From Enoplolaimus lenunculus (Eukaryota > Nematoda > Enoplea > Enoplida > Thoracostomopsidae): a DNA stretch of 64,000 nt. The position numbers and the translations under genes were made by a program. The notes below the pieces were generated by a model. The model did no database searches. It saw only the letters and a program-made list of their open reading frames with translations, and had not been told where the DNA came from. Below are positions 43,838-55,800 of the stretch, piece by piece; position 1 is the first letter of the stretch; the number at the start of each line of letters is the position of its first letter. The DNA lies in contig JASANG010000874.1 of NCBI GenBank assembly GCA_030248215.1, positions 1 to 64,000 of the forward strand, written 5' to 3'.

Positions 43838-46800
43838 TCAAAATAATTCCACAATCACATTGAACGAACCTGTAAGTGTGCTTTCTTCGGGTGCACCGTC
43901 TACAGGAGCATATTTTTTACGATGAGAGACGTCGTATTTAACCGGAGTTGCTGCTTTAACCAATAGAGGGCGGTCTTCAAGAGTTTGGCTTTCGTCCTCA
44001 TCACATAAGCTTGCAGTAAGTGGTCGTAGACGTCGCTTAGCGGAATTCATCAATCCAGAAGGGCTTAAAGATCGTATCTCACTGTCAGAAATCTCATCTA
44101 AAACAATATAGGATTAATCCACTATCTAGACGCTCGGCAAAAGACAGTGACCGAGCCCGGCGCGAATCACAGTAACCACCAAGACGCGACAATATCAGGG
44201 TGCGACCGGATATCCGGTTCCGGCAAAAAACCGACATCCGACTCCGGTATTTTAACTTGCCAGATATTATTTTTAAAAAATTTCAAAAAATTTGTACCAC
44301 CATGTTCGTATTTATGCAAAGCATCATCGAACAGAATGACTTATTTTTTACATATTTTTTTCTGTCACACATACAATGTAAATGTTTACATGTGAACGTG
44401 TACTTTCACATTCTTCATTTATTCCTAAGATTAAGCCTAAACTTCAGCGTAAAAATGGGTCTATAACTAAGTCTAAACGAAAATAATAGCCTTAACCCGA
44501 GCCAGGAATGGGAAACAGGCCATGAAAAGTCTTGGGCTCGATGAACTTTTGGTCATCACCGCAAAAAACATAAAATTTTCAAACTAATTTCTAATGCTTT
44601 TTACGTAGTTTTTTGTTTTTTTTCCGGTATTTTGGTACTATTTTCAAAAATATAATTTTTCTATTTTATAAACAAAAATATCATAAATCACATATCTCAA
44701 TATCTCTTCTAAAAAATCTACTTTCTTCAGCGAAAAAAATAAAATTTTCAAAATAATTTCTAATGCTTTTTTCGTAGTTTTTTGTGTTTTTCAGTTTTTT
44801 GTGTTTTCAATTATTGCGTAACTATGAAAATTTACAGATTCATAGCGAAATTTTATTCATCAAGCAATATATACTTGCTTTAACAAAATTAACTTCCGCT
44901 TTTTACAGGCCTACCAGCATTTGCTGAATCGTCGACTTCTACTGTCTATTCCCAAACACCGAGATTCAAGACCGTGAGACCTGCCAAACCGATACTTACC
45001 GAGACTGAGACCAAGACACCCATTCCTTATCTTAACCGTCTCTGTTTTATAGTACCTACGGAAAACTGGATACCCTTATACGAAACAAGAGACGTTGTTA
45101 ATGTGTTAGAAACACATCAGCGTAAGATGTTAAAGTTTGCCACTGGATACCTTAAGGCACAAGAGAAAGAATTATAAGATCCGTTCTGATATTTGAATGC
45201 AATCTGACATTAGATTTGCGTTCATTATCCGGCTCAGGCTCCGGCCGGATATTTGATTGTCCGGCTTCGTCAGTTTTTGGTATACGGTCGCACTCTGGGC
45301 AATACACCAAAAATTACAGTAGCCGGATATAATGTGCATATGACAACAAAACAGAACATTTTAATCACTCTAAAAACTCCAGTGTTCGTTTAAATAATGT
45401 TTACTTTCACTAAGTTCAGTATCATCGTCGTCATTATTGGCGGATCTAACTGGTGGTCTGTAATCGACATCATTTTCTTCAGAATCCGCATCTGATTCCT
45501 CAGCACGTCTACTTGCTCGTTTTTGCGTCGTAACCAAAGCACTATGTTCAATGTCGCTGTCTCCGATGGACGCAATCATCATGTTATACTCGCCGCTACT
45601 AGATAAACTCAAATCGTTCGAAGTGTCTGTAGCGTTGGTGCTGACACTAGTGTTCAACAGTGAGCTTGTATCGCTTAAACATAAGGCTTCAGCATAGATT
45701 ACACGCTATTCATCAGTTTAAGGGCTGCTAGACAGTTATGCATTCAATTTATACAAATAATCACAAAGTGTTATCTAATGTACAATTGGATAATTAAATG
45801 GCTCTGCACAAAAACAGTAAATTACTATGACACCACTTTCTCTATAAAGGCATAAAAATTATAATATACATTGGCCCGGCACGCTTGCATCAACAAAACT
45901 GAGTTACGTTTTCTACTCGACTATACTTAACATATTCATCATAACAGTTTTTAAATTTGTCAGAACCTTTGGAAGCCGTCAGGATTTTCCCATACATTTA
46001 ACAATTTTCGCCAAACTCGAATCTGCATATCCCACGAACGACGCGGAGTTTTCAGAAACTTATTTGGAGTGCGCGGATGAACGCCTTTTATACGATCCTT
46101 CCTGCAAAACACTACTCAAACATATTAGTACTTTACTTTTTCATAAATAAAAGACCAATGAATCTTGTCACAGCACAACAATCTGCAAGTAAGTAAAGCA
46201 CCAACTTGCATAACGCTAAAAATAGGACTGTTGAACTGAAATAGCACTATGAATAATTAGTCGCAAAAAAACTACTGCACAGTGTCTTCGCTGCAATTAC
46301 CTACTTTTTAATCTTTGCAACGTAATTTTTGTATACATCGGTATTTTTTCCCTTCATAACGTCTTTCTCGCGGCGTTCAAGAACTTTGAAATCATTCTCC
46401 CATCCTGAATTTGGCTCTTTCCAATGGGGGTAAATCGGATGAGGAGCATTTGGATCGACAATTCTGCAAGTTCAATCAAATATATAACTGCAATGCTACC
46501 AATATGGTGATTAAAACATTATATTAGAATCAACACAAATATGGTATGCAACAACCATAAAAGCGTCCTATTTTTAAATATTTCGCTGCTTTATCGCGTA
46601 TTTAAAATATAGTGCGGTTTTCAATTGAATGCGCTTTTACCAAATCTGAAACCCCTTAGAGAAGAAATCGGTGTATGGTTGGTATCAATATCAAATTTCA
46701 TAACATTGGTTTTTTCAAGTGAGTATTTTCAAATCTTGCTGCGATTGCATTTTTGGGAAGTCAATAATTTCAAGTTTTGACATCAAGTAGAATTATAAAA

Positions 46801-49800
46801 ATCCAACTTAACATTAGTTCTAATTCAATAGACATACTTTTGTGCGTCTTCAAGTACTTCAAAATACAGAAGGTTCGATGTCATATCGAGTGATATTCTG
46901 CTCTGGTTAAAAATTCACTATCATCTGGCTCCGGTAAATAAATAAAAAGCCCTATTCACAAGTGCAATTTTGCTCACAAAACAGCTCTGAATTTATTACA
47001 GCTGCAACTTATTTTCTGGAATTCGTACAATTTCGCAGTGGTGAACGCAGTTACAACTTGCTCAAATTTCTTGCACCTGCATTTTGATTGGCCAATACGA
47101 TAATATGTTTGCAGAGTGCTTCTTAATTAATTCAGACCTTTTGAATTATTAAAAAAGCTTGAATTAATTCAAATCCTGTTTGATCTTTCGCAGCTTACGG
47201 CAATAATAACTGGACTAGTTTTACATGTATTGACTACTAAGCAGAAATGGTAGGCTTTGAAGACAGGTTCAAGTAAAAAAATTTTCGAGTAAAGGCTTAT
47301 TTGCGCGCAAATGGTTCATTCAGCTGAAACTTAAAGCTCCAAGTTCTGTTAGAGAATTCATTCGGAGAAATTGCATCTACAAATTAGTCACGATGAATAT
47401 ACCCTAGAAACTAATGCTTGATATTTACTGCAGTCATCTGCAAATTATTCATTATAAATAACATGTCAAGATTCAACTTGTGCAAGTTGCAACTACGACT
47501 TCTTACTGCAAAATATGTACGTGTGAATAGTACATGAATCTAGGCATGTGCCGATTAACCGGTACCGGGATCGGTAACAATCGGCACATTTCGTGAGTAT
47601 CGGCGTCGGCACTTAAAAACTCCCGATTTTTTGCCGCTTCTTTTTGCTGATAGCAGTCGTCAAGAAAGACTGATCTTGCCCATACTCAATAATGCTTTCG
47701 CGACTGCAAATCACCAACATGGTTTCATTAAGCATCGATCCACTGCTAGTGCTTTTATCGATCTACGATTTCATCATCACAGGTCTGAACAAGAAAAAGC
47801 CAGTTGATCGAACAGTTGCAATCGCGCCAGATCTCAAAGCCGCTTTTGATACGGTCTCACACTCGCTTCGAAGAAGTAATCATGGTAGTTAATATACCCA
47901 ACGGATTAAGACGATGGCTTTCAGTATACTTACGTGGCCGCCAACAATACGTTGACTTCCGCGGCTCGCGTTCTAAGTGTCGTGTGGTTAAACAAAGTGT
48001 TCCGCAAGGTGCCATACTGTCGCCTACATTATTCAACATGATTATGGCAACTGCACCAACCCCACCAGCATACATCAAAATGGTTTCATATGCAGGTGAT
48101 ATCACTGAGCTCACATCTGGACCAACAGTTTCTAGGTTATGCGACAGACTGCAGCCATACCTTGCTGAACTGGCAGTCTAGATACATACATAAACCACTT
48201 TTACTACACTTACACACGATGATAACCAACTACTTCGCATCACCGCTAACGGTGAAAAAATCCCAAGCACCTCTAAGCTGAAACTGCTTGTAATGACATT
48301 TGATAGTTTACTATCGTTTGCACACCACACTAAAATGATCGCAAACAGTGAGAAAATCCAATGCTAGTCTCCGTTCAATTGCGGGATCCACTTGGGGTAC
48401 CAAGAAAGAAGTGCTGCTCACAACGTATAAAGCCCTAGGGAGATCGTTATTAAACTACGGCGTCCCAATCTGGTCGCCAAATTTGCCACACAGCCGATGG
48501 AATGAACTACAAGTGCGACAAAATTCAGCGATCCGCACAATCACCGGGTGTGTTCTAAAAACCAATATGGCACATCTTCACCGTGAAACAGCGATGCTCC
48601 CCGTCAAAAAGCACAATTTGATGTTGACAGAGCAATTTTATCAACATTGTCACGGCAAGGTAGATTTCGCATCCTTGGATTATGAAAATCTAAAATACCG
48701 GTGGCATGTATGTCATTTTCGGTTCCGGTTCCGTTTCCGGTAAATTTTTCAAATTCCGGTTCCGGTAAATTTTAATTCCCGTTGCACCCTGGTTGTCACA
48801 AACCGAACCATGTAAACCACGATATGGTGGCCAGATCAACAACACCAACAAGAATTATGAAGCAAACAAGAAAACATAGTTCCCAAACATCATTCAATAG
48901 ATGCCTTCCTCTCACGCACTAGACGAAGCAGCGTATCGGTTCAGCTTAAAAAATTTCACGACAAAGCACATCAAGAAGACACCCGACAATATAGACCTCC
49001 GGTCTTGTTGGGCGGCTACCCTCCGCTAATATCAGTAGAAGAACAGCACCTGCCAAGAAGCACACTATGCAAATTGACGCAGCTGAGGGCGGGCTACTCA
49101 TCACTTCTCAACAGCTTCATGTCCGTGATAAACGACTCAGTACCTAATGTATGCCCAAGTGAAACGGCACACCACACAACACCATACACCTCTTCAACTG
49201 TCCAGCTAACCCGACGGCACTAAGCCTGCAGTCACTCTGGTCGCAACCTGTTGATTTAGAAATATATTTAAATGAACCGTTCTTATGAAGTTGTAATCGT
49301 TTATGATGGTTAGGGTTAGGGTTTAAGTCTTCACATAACGATGTAATGTTGCATCCGATCTGTTCTTTAAGCATAGTGTACTAAAGTTGGAATTGGGAAA
49401 TTTTCAAAATAAGAATTGGTAATGGCGAAAATTTCTGTATCGGCACTTCCGTACTTGAATCTCGGAATAAATTGCACCCGTGACGCATTAAGTTTTTACA
49501 ATTGCAACCAAATCAGTTGATATATTATTCACTACCTCTCGACCAACTTGTCCCGGACCATACGAACTTCAGTGAGCTTGTTTTCTTTCGTTTTAACAAA
49601 TTCCTCTTTTGTTGAACTATAAAATACGCACAAGGTATAATGGTGTAAAAAACAAAAACATAGATATAAATGAACCGAAACATCGGTATAACAAAAATCG
49701 GGGATATCAACAATAACGTAATACTGTTATTCTTTAGGTAATCTGATTGTGAAAACAGATATTTCGGTAAGACTGCATTTCCGAGGCAATTCAAAAAGCT

Positions 49801-52800
49801 TGTTTTTACACTGGAATAAAATAGATACGTAAATATGTAATCTATGCTAACAATTTAATTTTACATCAGTAAACATTCATATTATATACTTTTGCACAAC
49901 TGAAATTACCAACGTTGTTTAAATTTAGATGTTATATCCGATTAACACCCGGTTTCGGTATAAAATTTACTATCGGGCTACGGTTCTGATAAAATTAATA
50001 TTCAGTCAATCGATCCCCGGCATATGCTGAATTTTGATGAGGACCCCCTAAAAGCAAAGTCGAAAAACCACCACTAGGTGGGTACCAACTGTGTCAAAAT
50101 AATTCAACATTTCGTTTAGTGATATTCAAATTTAGTTTTTACTGACCATTTTTACTTTTCGATGTTCAAAAAATATTTTTGACCAAAAACCTTGCTTATG
50201 TTTACTGATGCCTTGCTAGGCCAGATTTCACAACAACAAAGAAATATTTGCATCCGCTGCAGGCAATTTATTACCGATACAACTAAGGAGCGGTGTCATA
50301 TTCTGGTGTAGCCAAGCCAGGGATCGACCGGGTATCTGGTTCCGGCTTAATATTTGGAAAAAAACGTTCCGATTCCGGTATCCCGTATAACACTGTACTA
50401 ACCAGCTCCGACATCTAGTAAAATTAATATCCGGTCGTTATTTGAGTATAGCTACATATTCGAATTTCGCAGTTTCAGTTCAACAATAAATATAAGACTG
50501 AAATGACGCACGATCGCAAAACTTGCTGAAGTGCTATCAAACGCGCAGCCGTTCTGCTTGATAACCATACGGTATGGACTTAGAAAGACGTAAATACCCA
50601 CAAAACTGTCTTAACCATATAATGACTTTTGAACGAAAAATCCCGTTGACTAGAACCGGTTACCATGACGGTTTTGAATCTTCTGTACTTTCATTTAGCT
50701 GATGAATCGGTATATTGCCGCCAGTCGATGGTCTGTGTGTGCGTCGAGTTCGTTCAAAGCTTAAGCGAGTTTGGATCATTCCACGCTTTTGTTGCATGCT
50801 AAAACAATAATTCAACACCGTAGCCATGAGAAACAAAAAAACCAGAGCACGGCCGGCACGAACTTGCAAACCGAAAGCTTTCACCGGAACCGGAACATTC
50901 GACAATGTCCGTAACGTTCCCTTTACTGAGGAAAGCCTATTTTATGAGATAACATATAAAAAGGCTTTCAACAACGGACATCAAATAAAAACTGACAAAT
51001 CATAATCATGCCCACTCCAGTAATACCACAAATATCAGGTGAAAGTAGCTATTTTACAAACCGTAAATGCAAAAAGATGCAAAGCCGAAAGTTTCCGTTT
51101 GTAATCACGAAACCGGAACCTGAACCTGCATAACTAACATCACACCAAAACCATACATTTTCGGACCAACTACTTAAAATTGCCTTCAGGGTACGAGCTG
51201 GACCTGATACCAAAAATACAGAAGCCGGAAACCCTTGTATCTGTCGATGTGGGATAGTAACTGATTCACGCCAGTTTAGTGGTATATACTTTAATACTTC
51301 CTACTTGTGTGTGAGTATTTGATTTTTTGGCTGCAATAATTATTCCGCGAAACGACTCGATTCACTAGATCGTCGGTTATTTTTACAAGGCGTTCTTACT
51401 ACTGGCTTCTCCACAGCGGGGGCCCCCAGCCCTTTTCGAAATTTTCATTTTTCCCCGGCGAAAATTTTGCCGCCCCCAGGAAAGGCCCGCCGGCGAATTT
51501 TCGGCTGCCCCCCAGTAAATTTTTTTGCTGGGCCCCCCCAGGACTTTTCTAGGTCAAAAATTTTCAATGTTAAAACGTAAAGACCTGGACTTCTTTTGAG
51601 GCGGACATTCGGAAAAATATGATTTTATATTACGCTGAGTACTCATAATTTTTAATAGCGTTACAAATACCCGTAGTAACTAATACAATTCCATAATGAA
51701 CTGAAAAAGCACAATTATATAAAGACCGTTTCAGGGCATACAGCATTCGAAAGTACCTTGCAGCAGCAAGTTCAACCCGCCTGAGCCTTATGATAAATTG
51801 AAGCTGTGACTAATATACAAAATATATATTAATCACAGTTTCAATTATAGACATTCTATATTTTATATAATTGTGCTTCTTTCAACTTCTGATTAAGTTG
51901 TCAGTATATACGTAATATTAGTTAAAATTATTGTTATTAGCGGTTGCGAGAAATTTTTGTCATGTTGAGCGATGAGTAATCTTACGTTGAGTTGGAAACA
52001 CGGTCTAGAATGAAAAAATGGTCCAAAAAGTCGGTTTGCAAAATTTTAAGCCTGCCCCCCAGGACCCCCCCCCCCCGATCATCTGGGGGCCCCCAGTAAA
52101 ACTGCCCCCCAGGAAACGCCCCCCGGCGGAAAGGCCCCCACGAAAACTGCCCCCCAGCAAAAACCGCTGCCCCCCCCCCCCCCAGGAAACGCCCCCCGGC
52201 GGAAATTTTCAAGCTGTGGAGAAGCCAGTACTAGGGTGTGTAAAGTGCTAACCTTAACAAAATTTAGGTTGTTTTAAAAGTTGTTTATAATGGCTCATGC
52301 ATACAATCCGTGATTCACCAAAATTATGCAGAAGAAATAGTGGAATGCGGCCGCTTATGTTACTAACACAAAAATACTATAATTCCAAAGTGCAAAGGTA
52401 ACCCTTCAGCGCAGGATACAACCGCAATTCCGATTCCGATTAGAATTCCGATTCAAAACGGGTTCCGATTCAAATAGCACAATCAATCGAAATCGGAATT
52501 TTTTAAATTTTAATTTTAATTCTGTTTGTTGTAATATGTTGCATAAGAATTCTGTATCATTTCTCTTATTAAATTGCTTTCAATGAGTTAATTTATCAAT
52601 AATATTGGAGTTTAGCTTTACAGAACCAAAAAACATCGCCAATTTGTTCATGCGACGTTTTTGAAAATCGTTGCCAGTTAACAGACACCCTAAATCAATA
52701 TTATATTTGTTAATACAAATTATCCGTACAGTCACAAATTTCTAGTTCCGATTCCGATTAGAATTCCGGTATAAACCTGCTGTTCCGATTCCGATATAAT

Positions 52801-55800
52801 CCAGTTCCGCTTTGCACCCTGCTTCATAAGCGTTTGTGCGCTATTGCTTTGGGGTTTTTGTGCATTGTTTTGTCACATGTTGTACCGGAACCGGATATCC
52901 TTTCGAATTCTATGGCGCATCACAATAGTAAACCCGTCGTAGTAAGACTACATGTATTGAGCGAAGCTCCAACACACTTAAGCAATTAAACTAATATGAG
53001 AATTAGTTATCAGCGAACTATTCATTTATCGGTTTGTGAATAATTTATTCAGATTACACACGTTTCTGAAGGTTTGTAGACAATTTATTGAGATTCCTCG
53101 CACCCAAAAACCCTTTGCTGTTGAAATTAGATTGTGTGTACCCCTAAAAATTAGTGAACAAAACGTCCTAATTTAGGCTTATCAATTATGCTAATATGCA
53201 AATTTGCTAATAGCTCACTATTCAATTATCGTTTCTGAAGGTTATTCAGATTCCTCGCACCCAAAAACCCTTTATTGCTGATATTAAGTGCTTGTAGCCC
53301 TAATAATTAGTAAAATATCTTAAAAAGTCCTAATTTAAGCTTAACAAATTATGCAAATTAGCCTATAGCTAATAAATGCCTTACAATTTTAAAAAACCAA
53401 CGCGCGGTAAACACCAGGATGACAGGCTTTCAAACAAAAAAAGTTTATCAAAATCGGTTCGGCGGTGCCTGAGATTCTCTCCCGACGGACGGACATCCAC
53501 CTTTCGAGCCCCGAGCACAAAATATAAAACGCATAGCGAACGGGTGCAGATTTTTTTAAATTTCTCGTTTACAAGTTGTCAACTTTGTTCGTCATGCATG
53601 CAGCCATGTTAATATACAGGCAAAAATGGGTGTAAACTTTTTATAAAACATATGAGATCAATCCCCAGTTGCCGCTGAGCAAGCTTTAGCACTGTCAAAT
53701 CTGTATCGTGGTGTACGCTTTCAAAACTATGCAAAAAAAGTTAAACTAATAGGATAAGAAATAACTGAGGCCACGTCCGCAACTACGAATAATGCAAGCC
53801 ATTCTCCATACATACGGTGACAGCGTTCAACAGTTCGTACATGCATGTGCAGCGTAAAATCTCCACAAAATGAAATTGGGGTTCCGAAAAAGCTTGCAAT
53901 GACATGTCAGGTGAAATTGAAAATATTTATGTGGTAAAAAAATCCGCAACCTATTTCACTGTGGACCAGGTGGGACTTGACTCGAACCTATAGACACTGC
54001 CTGCTGCATTGCTAATTTGAAACAACAAACATGAAGGTGCGTACAAGTACAACCCAAAGCAACCTGCATAAAACAGGTATAGGTCGTGAACCTACTTGTT
54101 TTTACGGTGTTCCGATGATGGTGTAGAAGCACGCAACTTGTTTTTACGGTGTTCCGATGATGGAGTAGAAGCACGCACATGTCGCGAATTTTTCCTTCCC
54201 GGACTTCTGGGTGATAATTCCTTAACAAACAAACAAACAAACACGAATTTTTTTAAAATTTAGTTACATTTCAAAATAAGTAGCTGGATCCTGATTTTTA
54301 TAGAAACCCCAACCCGAAATCTTTAAGAATAAAAATTAAAAGCCTGATTTCTTTTTGGATCTAACCCGACCCAAAATTTTTAATAACATAAAAACTGAAC
54401 ACGATTTTAGCAGGTTACTTTAACAAGGTTCTTGGACCTTCGATTAATATTTTTCAAGCAATCTTCGACTTAGATTAAAGCTACGTAATAAACTTAAATA
54501 AAATGTGTAATTGATAACTTACAATGTGACATGTCGTGCCACTATTAGGGTGGTACTATCGGAATTACGATTAACCGGAATCGGAATTTGAAAAATACTG
54601 GAAACAGAAAATGAAAAATACATGCCACCGAAAAATTCAGTTTAATTTTCTTTTCTGGCTTCTCCACAGCGGGGGGGCCCAGCACTTTTTCAAATTTTCA
54701 TTTTCCCCCGGCGAAAATTTTGCCGCCCCCAGGAAAGGCCCCCCGGCGAATTTTCGACCGCCCCACAGCAAAATGCCCCCCAGCAAATTTTTTTGCTGGG
54801 GGCCCCCAGTACATTTCTAGGTCAAAAAATTTCAATGTTAAAACGTAAAGACCTGGACTTTTGAGGCGGACATTCGGCAAAATATGATTTTATATTACGC
54901 TGAGTACTCATAATTTTTAATAGCGTTACAAATATCCGTAGTAACTAATACAATTCAATAATGAACTGAAAAAGCACAATTATATAAAGACCGTTTCAGG
55001 GCATACAGCATTCGAAAGTACCGTGCAGCAGCAAGTTCAACCCGCCTGAGCCTTATGATAAATTGAAGCTGCGACGAATAAAAAAATGGTCCAAAAAGTC
55101 GGTTTGCAAAATTTTAAGCCTGTCCCCCAGGACCCCCCCCCCCGATCATCTGGGGCCCCCAGTAAAAAGGCCCCCCCCCCCCAGGAAACGCCCCCCGGCG
55201 GAAATTTTCAAGCTGTGGAGAAGCCAGTTTTTGCAATATTATTGGTGAAGTAACCCTACTTGAAGATAGGCAGGGTTCAACTGTTTTTGTGCAAAAATTC
55301 AATTCCTGTTTCTGCGTGCCGATTTTCGGCATCGGTAATAATCGGCACTTTCCGTGAGTATCGGCATCGGAACTGGAAAAACAATTACCGATTCTTTGCG
55401 ATACTTTTTGCACATAACAGTCAGTTGGGATTTTGAGAATGCAATCAATTTCCTGGTGAAGGAAATTGTTCTCTCTTCGTTCATGTTTAAAAATTAATTG
55501 AAATGTGCCGTTATCATACTATTATAATAAACTTTTACAGCGGTAAGGGTTTAAGTCTTCGCATAATGATGTACGCAATGTATCGTGCTAACTGTTCGTT
55601 AAGCATGGTGTACTAAACTTGGAATCGCCATCGACAAATCCCTAGTTTTTTCACCAATAATATAACAAAAAAAATTAAAATGAATTTTGCAGTGGCTTGT
55701 AATTTAAACTTTTAGGTGTCTATTCTGTTTCCGGTAAACTGTAATTCCGGTTGCGCCCTGATAAATTCATTAGGCTATTCAATTTTGCCACGTTAATTAC

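Noticed and set aside
50660-50905. A membrane-like N-terminus ([20 protein letters not shown]) before the SLBP exon at 50798
   Set aside because: This stretch is read-through of the intron; a good TTGTTTTAG acceptor lies at its end and SLBP is not a membrane protein.
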